Source: Thermoguttaceae bacterium (lineage in GTDB: Bacteria; Planctomycetota; Planctomycetia; Pirellulales; Thermoguttaceae). From it: 64,000 nt of DNA. Positions 24,219 to 31,779 of this stretch are shown here, one piece after another. Numbering within the stretch: position 1 is the first letter of the stretch; each line of letters opens with the position of its first letter. The translations under genes and the position numbers were made by a program. The notes under the pieces were generated by a model. It was not told where the DNA came from. It searched no databases and was given only the letters and a program-made list of their open reading frames with translations. The stretch covers positions 1-64,000 of the forward strand of contig JAFRXD010000082.1 of assembly GCA_017441605.1 (NCBI GenBank), in the 5' to 3' direction.

Positions 24219-25976
24219 ATGGCCAACTTTTCGGTCGACGACTTAAATCAGCAGCTTTTATCGTTGGATCTGATGGATCTGGACAAGATTCGCGTCGTCG
24301 AAACTTCGTTCGGAACCAAGCTCTTTTCCTCGGACGAGTTTCTTCGCGTCGCGCAGCGGATGGGCTACTTGACGAAGTACCAAGTGGAGCGCCTCACCGC
24401 CGGAGAGACGACCGGATACTACTACGGCGACTACAAAATCCAATACCTCGTCGGCGCGGGTTCGTTCGCGCGGGTTTTTCGCTGCGTCCATAAAGACACC
24501 GGCAAAGTCGTGGCGGTCAAAGTCTTGCGCGCGCGTTTCCGCGACGACAAAACGGCGATCGACGAGTTCGTTCGCGAGGGCGAGATGGGCATGGAATTGC
24601 GCCACCCCAATATCGCCGCCGTCTACGAGGCCCACGAGACCAAGTACGACCACTACATGGTCATGGAGTTCATCGAGGGCAACACCCTGCGCGAAATGCT
24701 CGCCGCCCAGAAAAACGGCTATCTCGATCCCAAGCGCGCCACCCGCATCGTCTACGATATTTGCAGCGCCTTGGAGTACGCCCAGAAGCGCGGTTACCAG
24801 CACCGCGATATGAAGCCGTCCAATATTATGGTCGCCAGCTCGGGCCGCGCCGTGCTACTCGACTTCGGGCTGCTCACCGACCAAACGTCCGGGTTCAAAA
24901 CCCAGCGCGCGATCGAGTACGCGGCGCTGGAGCGCGCGACTCACGTCGGGCGCGACGACAAGCGAAGCGATCTGTACTTCCTCGGGGCCGTTTATTACCA
25001 AGCGCTCACCGGAATCGCGCCCCTTGGGGAGATCAAAGAGAGATCCCGTCGGCTCGACGCGGGGCGCTTCCACAACGTTAAAATGATCCGTCAGGTGGCG
25101 AAAAATATACCGCGCTGCGTCGCGACGGTCGTCGACAAGTCGCTAAAATTCGCGCCCGAGGAGCGCTACCAGACCGCGGAGTCGTTCAAGGCGGATCTCG
25201 AGAAGGTTTCCGCCCAACTCGAGCGAGGAGATACCGACGAGGAACTCGAGGTCGTCGAGGAAAAAGCCGAAAAGCAGCTTCCGACCAAGACGATTATGAT
25301 CGTCGAGGCGAACTCGAGTTTGCAGGAGACGTTCCGCGAGTTTTTCAAGAGCGCCGGTTTCCGCCCGCTCGTGATCTCGAACGCGCCCTACGCCCTGCAG
25401 CGCCTCGAAGACTTCGAGGTCGACGCGGTGCTCTTCAACGCCCAGACCCTCGGGCAGACCGCGGTCGTCGCCTTTAACCAACTGCTCGACTCCCCGATCA
25501 CTAGGGACTTGCCCGCCATTTTGCTCCTCAACGAGGACCAAGTGAAATGGGGCGCGCTCGCCAAGCGATCCAAGAAGCGGCTCGCCGTCGGTATGCCGAT
25601 TTCGATGAAGCGACTCCTGATGGTCGTCGATAAACTGACGAAAGAGGAGATCGCCGCGAAAGAGGAGAAGGCGAAGATTAAGGCGGAGCTGGAGTCGAAA
25701 GCCGCCTCCCTCAGCGACTCTTTCTCGAAAACCGCCCCGGCGAAAGCCCCGGAGAAACCGGAAAAAACCGACCAAGCCGAGGAATTCCCCGAGGAGGCGT
25801 TCAGCGACGCCCTCGACGTCGCCTTCGAGACCTTCTCGCTTCGCTCCAAGGAAATCGAGGCCTCGAAGAGCGTCCCGAACTCGACCCTTATCGAGGCGTC
25901 CACGTTGGTCAACGACTCCGAGGTTAGCGACGAGTACTACGATTACTCCGATATCGACGACGAAGAAGACGTATAA
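24219..25976 (+). CDS. Ser/Thr protein kinase with C-terminal pseudo-receiver domain
   Basis: 585 residues from the ATG at 24219. An N-terminal helical region typical of planctomycete kinases (GYLTKYQVERLTAGE) precedes a complete Hanks-type kinase: glycine loop VGAGSFARVF (78-87), AVKVL with Lys101, catalytic HRDMKPSN (195-202), DFG (215-217). Residues about 357-473 follow a response-regulator receiver layout, but the acidic pair is replaced (IVEANSS) and the phospho-acceptor aspartate position holds Asn407 (VLFNAQ), so it probably cannot be phosphorylated in the usual way. The last 100 residues are acidic and disordered and end in a Tyr/Asp-rich stretch. No membrane segment is seen, so it is likely cytosolic. 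Substrate unknown. Confidence 0.9.
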   Translation: MANFSVDDLNQQLLSLDLMDLDKIRVVETSFGTKLFSSDEFLRVAQRMGYLTKYQVERLTAGETTGYYYGDYKIQYLVGAGSFARVFRCVHKDTGKVVAVKVLRARFRDDKTAIDEFVREGEMGMELRHPNIAAVYEAHETKYDHYMVMEFIEGNTLREMLAAQKNGYLDPKRATRIVYDICSALEYAQKRGYQHRDMKPSNIMVASSGRAVLLDFGLLTDQTSGFKTQRAIEYAALERATHVGRDDKRSDLYFLGAVYYQALTGIAPLGEIKERSRRLDAGRFHNVKMIRQVAKNIPRCVATVVDKSLKFAPEERYQTAESFKADLEKVSAQLERGDTDEELEVVEEKAEKQLPTKTIMIVEANSSLQETFREFFKSAGFRPLVISNAPYALQRLEDFEVDAVLFNAQTLGQTAVVAFNQLLDSPITRDLPAILLLNEDQVKWGALAKRSKKRLAVGMPISMKRLLMVVDKLTKEEIAAKEEKAKIKAELESKAASLSDSFSKTAPAKAPEKPEKTDQAEEFPEEAFSDALDVAFETFSLRSKEIEASKSVPNSTLIEASTLVNDSEVSDEYYDYSDIDDEEDV

Positions 25977-26040
25977 TTTTTGAATTGGGCGACCGCGCGA
26001 GCGACTCGCCTTTGACCGCGCAACACATTTGGAGAACGAT

Positions 26041-26916
26041 ATGGACAGACGATCCTTCTTGAAATCGGGCTTTGGCGCCGCCGCGCTCGGCGCGTTCGGA
26101 GCGTTTTCGGCGACCAACGGCGCCGGGCTTTTCGCCGCTGAAGAAAAGAAAAAGGTTCCGATCGCGCTGCAGGTCTACTCGGTTCGCGAGTTCGCCTCGA
26201 AAGATATGCGCGGAACCCTGAAGCGCATCGCCGACATTGGCTATAAGGGCGTCGAGTTCGCCGGATACTACGACTACGATGCGAAGGATATTCGCAAGTG
26301 GCTCGACGAAGCCGGTTTGCAAGCGATTAGCACGCACCTGAGCGTCCCCTCCCTTTTGGAGGGGCAATTTGAGAAGACGGTCGAGTTCGAGAAGACGCTT
26401 GGCAACAAGCGCCTGATCGTGGCGAGCGGGCTTTCCGCCTCCTGCGCGACCGACGCCGGCAACCAGATGACCGCCTATCTCTTCAACGAAATCGCCGCGA
26501 AGGCGGAGAAGGTCGGGATGCAGATCGGGTTCCACGCCCACTTCAACGACTTTACCGACGTCAATGGCAAGACCGCCTGGGAGCTGTTCTTTAGCCGCAC
26601 CCGCGAGGACATTATCGCGCAAATGGACGTCGGGAACTGCCTGCACGGCGGCGCCGATCCCTACGCGGAAGTCTCGAAATTCCCGAATCGCGGCAAGTTG
26701 CTGCACGTTAAGGCGGAAAACGAGCCCGGCAAAGGCGGCGCGACCGTCGGTTCCAAGGGCGACGCCGTCGATTGGAAGCGCATGTTCGATATCGCCGAGA
26801 ATATCGGGGGCGTCGAGTGGTACATTATCGAGCAAGAGGATTGCGCCGAGGGGCAAGATCTCTTCGACGCGGTCGCCGACTGCTACGAGAACATGAAGAA
26901 GATGGGCAAAGTCTGA
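26041..26916 (+). CDS. Tat-exported sugar phosphate isomerase/epimerase-like protein
   Basis: 291 residues. The start at 26041 (MDRRSFLKSGFG) has GGAG at a suitable distance and gives a twin-arginine signal; an upstream TTG adds only four residues. The mature protein is an AP-endonuclease-2/xylose-isomerase-like TIM barrel: IALQVYSVREF, GYKGVEFAGYY, STHLSVP, QIGFHAHFNDF, QMDVGNCLHGGADP, LLHVKAENEPGK, and the last-strand metal ligand in WYIIEQEDC. Such proteins isomerise or epimerise sugars using a divalent metal (Glu, Asp, His ligands visible). Planctomycetes carry many exported versions of unknown substrate. A hairpin ends the transcript at 26947-26977. Confidence 0.88.
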   Translation: MDRRSFLKSGFGAAALGAFGAFSATNGAGLFAAEEKKKVPIALQVYSVREFASKDMRGTLKRIADIGYKGVEFAGYYDYDAKDIRKWLDEAGLQAISTHLSVPSLLEGQFEKTVEFEKTLGNKRLIVASGLSASCATDAGNQMTAYLFNEIAAKAEKVGMQIGFHAHFNDFTDVNGKTAWELFFSRTREDIIAQMDVGNCLHGGADPYAEVSKFPNRGKLLHVKAENEPGKGGATVGSKGDAVDWKRMFDIAENIGGVEWYIIEQEDCAEGQDLFDAVADCYENMKKMGKV

Positions 26917-26946
26917 ATTTGACCCCCTCTGAAATCGAATAGAGTC

Positions 26947-26986
26947 CGCCGTTGGGAACCTCGCGTTGCCAACGGCGTTTCCTTTT
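26947..26986 (+). terminator. terminator of the isomerase-like gene
   Basis: CGCCGTTGG (26947-26955) pairs with CCAACGGCG (26969-26977), followed by TTTCCTTTT. Confidence 0.7.
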
Positions 26987-27021
26987 GGATCGGGGCGGGG
27001 CTCTTCGCTCGAAAAATGCCG

Positions 27022-27050
27022 TTTACAATTTCGCCGGGATTTGCTAGACT
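27022..27050 (+). promoter_or_regulatory. promoter of the TPR lipoprotein gene
   Basis: TTTACA (27022-27027), 17-base spacer, TAGACT (27045-27050), about 70 bases before the ATG at 27124. Confidence 0.5.
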
Positions 27051-27123
27051 CGCGAAGGGCGCGCTACGCGGCGCGCCGGGTAAAACGAGATCGAAGCGCA
27101 ACAAATCGAAAGGCGAACCGAAA

Positions 27124-27843
27124 ATGAAACGGACCTCAACGCGCGCGTTTTTCTTGTCTTTCGCGGCGATTTGCGTCGTCGCGTTTTTGACCTTTGGCTG
27201 CAAACCTTCCGAGAATCCGGACGGTTCCGCCGAATCGGGTCAAACCGGGGCGGTCGACGAGGGAGCCGCGGCGCTGGAGTCGAAGGATTGGGCTCGCGCC
27301 TACGATAAATTCTCCGACGCGATCGCGAAGGGCGAATCCGACGTCGACGCGTTTTACGGTCGCGCGACCGCCGCCTTGGAAATCGCGCGCGGGCACTACA
27401 GCCTAGCGCAAGCGGCGGCGACGAATCAAGACGTCAAGACCGGCGAAACCGAGGCCGGCAAGGCGGACGAATACTTCCAAAAGGCTCTGAGCGACTGCGA
27501 CAAGGTTCTCGAGCTCGACGCGAAATTCGCCGACGCTCACTTTCTCAAAGGGGTCGTCGCCCAGTACCAGGGCAGGTGGGAGGACGGTATCGAGGCGTTT
27601 TCGCAATGCGTTTCGCTCGACCCTCAACGCGCCGACGCGTACCATCATCGCGGGGAAATCTACGAGCACATCGGCGACTCGATGAACTCTTCGGTCGACT
27701 TCAATAAAGCGAGCGAGCTCGGCTACTCCGACGGAACGGAATCGTCCGCCGACGGGAGCGCTCCCTCCGATTTTAGCGATTTGAACTACGACCCGGACGA
27801 GGGACAAGCCCCCGAGTCGGAAGCCGAGGCCGCGAACGAGTAG
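27124..27843 (+). CDS. tetratricopeptide-repeat lipoprotein
   Basis: 239 residues. Lipobox LTFGC at about residues 22-26. TPR motifs follow: EGAAALESKDWARAYDKFSD with partner helix, a pair around KADEYFQKALSDCDKVLELD, AHFLKGVVAQYQGRWEDGIE and ADAYHHRGEIYEHIGDSMNS. These helical repeats usually scaffold protein complexes. The C-terminal 45 residues are acidic and Ser/Glu-rich. The next gene starts 49 bases later and is probably co-transcribed. I chose the ATG at 27124 because it yields the lipoprotein signal; an upstream in-frame ATG does not. Confidence 0.83.
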   Translation: MKRTSTRAFFLSFAAICVVAFLTFGCKPSENPDGSAESGQTGAVDEGAAALESKDWARAYDKFSDAIAKGESDVDAFYGRATAALEIARGHYSLAQAAATNQDVKTGETEAGKADEYFQKALSDCDKVLELDAKFADAHFLKGVVAQYQGRWEDGIEAFSQCVSLDPQRADAYHHRGEIYEHIGDSMNSSVDFNKASELGYSDGTESSADGSAPSDFSDLNYDPDEGQAPESEAEAANE

Positions 27844-27892
27844 TTTCGCCGCGCCGTTTTTGCAATGTGTTCTCGGGAAAGGAGTTCCGAAG

Positions 27893-28969
27893 ATGAACGT
27901 CGAATCGAATCGCGATTCCAACGAAATCGCCGACGCGTTGCGCGGGGCGTCGCTCGCGCGCAAGGCCCGGCTGTTCGTCGCGCTCGCCGTTTTGGTTCTT
28001 CTGGCGCTCGGAGTTCTGTTCGGCGATAAAATTCGCGCCCCGTTCTCCGAGTCGGGAGGATGGAAACGGCTCTTTACGACGCGCTCGATCGTCGAGGAGG
28101 TCGAGTTTGACGGATCCGAGTCCGAGAGTCTCGCCTCCGCCGCGCGAGACTCCGAGCCGAAGACCGAGCCGGAGCGAAACGATTTGGTCTCGAGCGAACT
28201 CGAGCCGGTCGAGGCCCTGGAGTTCGAAGAGAGCGACTCCGCCGAGCCCGCGGGCGTCGTCGACGTTCCCGCGCCGGAGCCGTCGAGCGCTCGGGAGCGC
28301 GAACCGGTCGGGTTTTCCCGCGAGGCGCTTCCCCCCGCGCCCAAACCGCGCGCCAAGTCGCGCAATTTCGCGAGAGCGGCCAATCTAATCGATTCCAAAG
28401 AACCGTCGCCCAAGAGGTTCGCCAGCGCCGCGAACGTCGCGAAGCTCGACGAGGCGGCGAGCCCCAATTTGTTCACCGAGGCGGCGCGCGAGGCGAGCGA
28501 GGCGCGGCGTTTGGGCGCATCGTCGGCGATCGAAGGGATTCCGGAAGCGAGTCGCGCGATCGCGAGTCAAAACATTTCGACGGTCGGCTACGCGGCGCCG
28601 GAGGGCGCTCCTTCCGGAGCGACGCTCGCCGGGTACTCCGAGCCGGTCGCGCCCTCGGCGACCCCCGAGGCTCCCGTCGAGAACCGAGCGGTCGAGCCCG
28701 CGCCGGAGCGCGCGCGCGAGGCGACCCCCGAGGAGCTCGAGCGCGCGGAGCGCTCGCGAGCGGATCTTCGCGAGAAAGGGATACTCGGAGCGAGAATCGA
28801 GCTTTGGAACGCGGAGAATTTCCGCGCGACGGGGATGATCCGCGAAAAGGACGGAAGCGCGTATTTTTACGAGTCGTTCGGCGCGACCCCGGAGCTCGCC
28901 GCCGCCTCGCTCGCGGAGAAGATCGACTCGAGAATCGGGGGCAAACGAGCGAAGAAATCGAGGTTCTAA
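27893..28969 (+). CDS. single-pass membrane protein with Ala/Glu/Pro-rich periplasmic region
   Basis: 358 residues from an ATG preceded by AAAGGAG. One membrane segment is visible at about residues 28-44 (LFVALAVLVLLALGVLF). The following ~250 residues are compositionally biased (Ala, Glu, Pro, Ser) and probably disordered. The last 70 residues are different: GILGARIELWNAENFRATGM, then a strand with ...SAYFYESFGATPELAAASLAEKI, which may be a small folded domain. No known family was recognised. It is followed six bases later by scpB, so the two genes are translated from one message. Confidence 0.7.
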   Translation: MNVESNRDSNEIADALRGASLARKARLFVALAVLVLLALGVLFGDKIRAPFSESGGWKRLFTTRSIVEEVEFDGSESESLASAARDSEPKTEPERNDLVSSELEPVEALEFEESDSAEPAGVVDVPAPEPSSAREREPVGFSREALPPAPKPRAKSRNFARAANLIDSKEPSPKRFASAANVAKLDEAASPNLFTEAAREASEARRLGASSAIEGIPEASRAIASQNISTVGYAAPEGAPSGATLAGYSEPVAPSATPEAPVENRAVEPAPERAREATPEELERAERSRADLREKGILGARIELWNAENFRATGMIREKDGSAYFYESFGATPELAAASLAEKIDSRIGGKRAKKSRF

Positions 28970-28975
28970 TTCAAA

Positions 28976-29605
28976 ATGGACGCGAATTTGCGAGAGGAAC
29001 TGGCGCGAGTCGAGGCGGTGTTGTTCGCGGAGCGCGAGCCGACGTCGAGCCGAAAATTGGCGAAACTGGCGGGGATCGAGGACGGGTCGCGCGCGAGACT
29101 CCTGGCGAAGAAATTGAACGACCGCTACGCGCGCGTCGGAGCCGCGTTTTGCGTCGTGGAGGCGGCGGGCGGATTCCAGCTGCGAACCCTACCGGAGTTC
29201 GCCCCTTGGCTCTCGCGGCTTCAGCAATCGCCGGGCGAGGCGGGGCTCTCCAATTCCGCGATGGAAACCCTGACGATCGTCGCCTACGAGCAGCCCTGTT
29301 TGCGCGCGACCGTCGAGCGCGCTCGCGGCGCCCGCTGCGGCGACGCGTTGCGACAGCTTCTCGAAAAGGGACTGATCAAAATCGTCGGGCGCTCGGAAGA
29401 TCTGGGGCGACCGTTTCTCTACGGGACGACGAAGCGATTTCTGCAGACCTTCGGGTTCGTTAAAATCGAGGATTTGCCGAAACGCGAGGAGCCTTGGATC
29501 ACCAAAGACGACGTGAACGAGGCCGCGCGCATTTTGACCGACGCCGACAATAAAGCGGCGAGCGAGCTTTGCGGAGGCTCCGCCGGACCGACCGTCGGGG
29601 CGTAG
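28976..29605 (+). CDS. scpB: segregation and condensation protein B
   Basis: 209 residues. ScpB is the winged-helix kleisin-associated partner of ScpA and SMC in chromosome condensation. Features: ELARVEAVLFAEREPTSSRKLAKL at the start (first winged helix), the strand GAAFCVVEAAGGFQLRTLPEF, and the second winged helix with ETLTIVAYEQPCLRATVER and LRQLLEKGLIKIVGR, which correspond to the conserved ScpB motif (usually AYRQPVTRAEIE...LLERGLI). The arginine-glycine motif after it is somewhat diverged (ARGARCGDAL). scpA is not adjacent, which is unusual compared with Firmicutes but not unprecedented. It starts six bases after the preceding gene. Confidence 0.9.
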   Translation: MDANLREELARVEAVLFAEREPTSSRKLAKLAGIEDGSRARLLAKKLNDRYARVGAAFCVVEAAGGFQLRTLPEFAPWLSRLQQSPGEAGLSNSAMETLTIVAYEQPCLRATVERARGARCGDALRQLLEKGLIKIVGRSEDLGRPFLYGTTKRFLQTFGFVKIEDLPKREEPWITKDDVNEAARILTDADNKAASELCGGSAGPTVGA

Positions 29606-29975
29606 CGCCTCGTCTTTTCGCGACTTTTCGCCGTTTTTCGCGCCAATCGATCGGACGCTCTTTCAAGAACAAAAAAATTTTGCGGGCGTCCCCTTGATTT
29701 ATGCGCGAAATTTTTTATAATGACAAATCGACGCCTTGCGCGTTATATTGCCGATTCGTTCGTTCGCCGCGCGGCGCGAGGGAGTCGGTTTCGCGACCGC
29801 GAAGGGCTTTTTCCTCCAAGCCAAGCGTTCGCGCTCGTTGGAATCGAGCGAGTCGGTCGAGGCGCTCCCACCGCGCCGGTAGCGACCGATTTACAATATA
29901 AAACATGCGTTGGGGGGTTCGCGAACCTAGGTTCCCATTTGCGACGTTTCCCCTTAGGTAAGCGAAGGATTTGAT
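29606..29975. other. 370-base region upstream of rpmB
   Basis: Contains the rpmB promoter (29694-29721) and a 5' leader of about 250 bases. A second TACAAT at 29892-29897 lacks a good -35 box. No small gene or recognised leader structure was found. Confidence 0.5.
29694..29721 (+). promoter_or_regulatory. promoter of rpmB
   Basis: TTGATT (29694-29699), 16-base spacer, TATAAT (29716-29721). Confidence 0.6.
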
Positions 29976-30254
29976 ATGTCGAGAGTTTGTGAAATTTGCG
30001 GCAAAGGCCAAATCGTTGGTAACCACGTTACGACTCGCGGTCGCGCGAAGCGCCTGAAGGGCGTCGGTACCAAAGTGACCGGCATCACCCGCCGAACCTT
30101 TAAGCCGAATCTCCAAAACGTTCGCGTTACCCTGCCGAACGGAACCAACAAAACGATGCGCGTCTGCACCCAATGCCTCCGTTGCGACGCCGTCGTCAAG
30201 CGCATCGCCCGCAAGCCGTTCCAATTCAAAGCGGCTCCCGCCGCCGCCAAGTGA
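29976..30254 (+). CDS. rpmB: 50S ribosomal protein bL28
   Basis: 92 residues. The start MSRVCEICGKGQIVGNHV and the GRAKRLKGVGTKVTGITRRTFKPNLQ-type core are characteristic of bL28 of the large ribosomal subunit. Two cysteine pairs, CEIC (5-8) and CTQC (near 69-72), give the zinc-ribbon (C+) form of the protein. A Lys/Ala-rich tail (KAAPAAAK) is a small lineage extension. It is a single-gene unit with a strong promoter, a long leader and a perfect-arm terminator, consistent with high, separately controlled expression. Confidence 0.98.
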   Translation: MSRVCEICGKGQIVGNHVTTRGRAKRLKGVGTKVTGITRRTFKPNLQNVRVTLPNGTNKTMRVCTQCLRCDAVVKRIARKPFQFKAAPAAAK

Positions 30255-30288
30255 GTCGGCGCCGTTAGCTAGCGCTTTTGCGAATTCA

Positions 30289-30322
30289 ACGCGAGCCTCG
30301 ATTTTTCGGGCTCGCGTTTTTT
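30289..30322 (+). terminator. terminator of rpmB
   Basis: ACGCGAGCC (30289-30297) pairs with GGGCTCGCGT (30308-30317), followed by TTTTTATT. Confidence 0.85.
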
Positions 30323-30374
30323 ATTGTTTCTCGGTTCTCGAGGGCGCTTTTCGCGACGTTTCGATTTCTTTTTC

Positions 30375-30403
30375 TTGATTCCCGCCGCGAACTCTATTAT
30401 AAT
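30375..30403 (+). promoter_or_regulatory. promoter of ispD
   Basis: TTGATT (30375-30380), 17-base spacer, TATAAT (30398-30403), about 60 bases before the ATG at 30462. Confidence 0.65.
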
Positions 30404-30461
30404 AACGCGGTCGACGGGCGGACCGTTCGACGTTTCAAGAACCGAATCGGAGTCGAGACGC

Positions 30462-31169
30462 ATGGCGAATTTCGCGGTCGTAATCGTGGGCGCGGGTCGG
30501 AGCCGACGCTTTGGGTCGGGGTCGATTAAGAAACCGTTCGCCTTGTTGAACGGGCGCGCCGTATGGCTTTATAGCGCCGAGCGGTTCGCTCGCCGCGCCG
30601 ACGTCGCGCAAACGATTTTCGTCGTTTCGCCGGAGGATCGGCGCGCGGTCGAGCGCGAATACGCCGAGGAAATCGCGCAATTTGGGGTCGAATTGGTCGA
30701 CGGGGGCGCGGAGCGGTTCCTATCGGTCGAAAACGCCCTGAGGGCGATTTCGACCGACGCGGAGTTCGTCGCGGTTCACGACGCCGCGCGACCTTGCGTC
30801 TCGGAGCCCGAGATCGATCGCGTTTTCGCCGAGGCGGCGCGCTCCGGCGCGGCGATTCTCGCGACCAAAGTCGTCGGCTCGCTCAAGTGCTCCAACGATT
30901 CCGATTCCCCGGCTAGGGTCGTCGAGTCGGTTTCGCGCGAGCGACTCTGGGAGGCGAGAACCCCGCAAGTTTTTGAGCGCGAACTCTTGGCGCGCGCGTA
31001 TCGAGAGCGCCCGAGCGACTTCGCCCCGACCGACGATTGCGGGCTGGTCGAGCGCCTCGGCGTCGAGGTCTCGATCGTCGAGGGCTCGAATTTGAACCTG
31101 AAGATAACGACCGGCGAGGACTTGACGATCGCCGAGCGATTTATGGAACTCGTCGAGAGACGGAACTAG
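30462..31169 (+). CDS. ispD: 2-C-methyl-D-erythritol 4-phosphate cytidylyltransferase
   Basis: 235 residues, normal length. IspD joins CTP and MEP in the non-mevalonate isoprenoid pathway. The nucleotide-binding N-terminus is slightly unusual (VIVGAGRSRRFGSGSIKKPFALLNG where AAGxGxRMG...PKQ is common; quoted as landmark), but VHDAARPCVSEPEID, the EARTPQVFERELLARAY block (usually W-TPQ-F) and the C-terminal VSIVEGSNLNLKITTGEDLT are diagnostic. The start at 30462 is chosen over an upstream in-frame ATG because that would lie before the promoter. The Pro-rich secreted protein follows after 29 bases. Confidence 0.93.
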   Translation: MANFAVVIVGAGRSRRFGSGSIKKPFALLNGRAVWLYSAERFARRADVAQTIFVVSPEDRRAVEREYAEEIAQFGVELVDGGAERFLSVENALRAISTDAEFVAVHDAARPCVSEPEIDRVFAEAARSGAAILATKVVGSLKCSNDSDSPARVVESVSRERLWEARTPQVFERELLARAYRERPSDFAPTDDCGLVERLGVEVSIVEGSNLNLKITTGEDLTIAERFMELVERRN

Positions 31170-31198
31170 GAAACGTCCAAATCCTTAGGAGACGAAGT

Positions 31199-31696
31199 AT
31201 GAAGAAGATTTATTCGCTGGCGGCGATCGCTTTGGGGCTCGCTTTCGCGACGGCGCCGAGCTTCGCGCAAGGTCCCAAGCCGATTCCGCCGAAACCGATT
31301 GTGATCAAACCGGCTCCACCCGCGCCGAAAGTCGTTCGCCCCGCGCCCCCGCCCCCGCCGCGTCCGGAGCCCAAAAAGCGAATCGATTACTTGGAGCGCG
31401 AGCGCGACGCGCGCGCGAAGACCCCCGAGGTCGCGTTCGGGATCAAGCGCCCGAAACCGTTCGTTCGAAGACTGCCCCCCCATTGGCGCGAGCTCGACGT
31501 CGCGGATATTCAAATCGAGAAGGCGTATAAAATCCAGAAAGATTATTACGACGAGATCGCGCTGTTGCAAGCGCGGATCGAGCGGCTCGAGGAAGAGCGG
31601 GACGCGAAACTTCGCGGTCTGCTGACCCCTCGCCAGCGCGAGCGCTTCGACGACGAGTACCTTCCGGGACCGACCCCGGGGTTCCGTCGCGACTAG
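31199..31696 (+). CDS. small secreted Pro-rich protein with coiled coil
   Basis: 165 residues. Signal peptide MKKIYSLAAIALGLAFATAP...SFAQ, then a Pro-rich stretch (IPPKPIVIKPAPPAPK, PPPPPRPEP) and, from about residue 105, a charged helix of about 40 residues (ALLQARIERLEEERDAKLRG) ending LTPRQRERFDDEYLP. The last element recalls CpxP/Spy-like LTxxQ motifs of periplasmic chaperones, but the match is short. TTAGGAGACG precedes the ATG. It may be co-transcribed with ispD and ends at a strong hairpin. Function unknown. Confidence 0.75.
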   Translation: MKKIYSLAAIALGLAFATAPSFAQGPKPIPPKPIVIKPAPPAPKVVRPAPPPPPRPEPKKRIDYLERERDARAKTPEVAFGIKRPKPFVRRLPPHWRELDVADIQIEKAYKIQKDYYDEIALLQARIERLEEERDAKLRGLLTPRQRERFDDEYLPGPTPGFRRD

Positions 31697-31732
31697 CGGT
31701 TCGATTAACGCGAGAAACGACTTCGCTCTAAA

Positions 31733-31778
31733 AGCGCCGAGCGCGACCCAAAGGCGTCGCGCTCGGCGCTCGTTTTTT
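31733..31778. terminator. bidirectional terminator
   Basis: AGCGCCGAGCGCGAC (31733-31747) pairs with GTCGCGCTCGGCGCT (31756-31770), followed by CGTTTTTTG on the plus strand and TTTTAGAG on the minus strand. Confidence 0.9.
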
Positions 31779-31779
31779 G

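Noticed and set aside
29976..30254. Minus-strand frame opposite rpmB (98 codons)
   Set aside because: bL28 is unmistakable on the plus strand; the other frame has no family signature.
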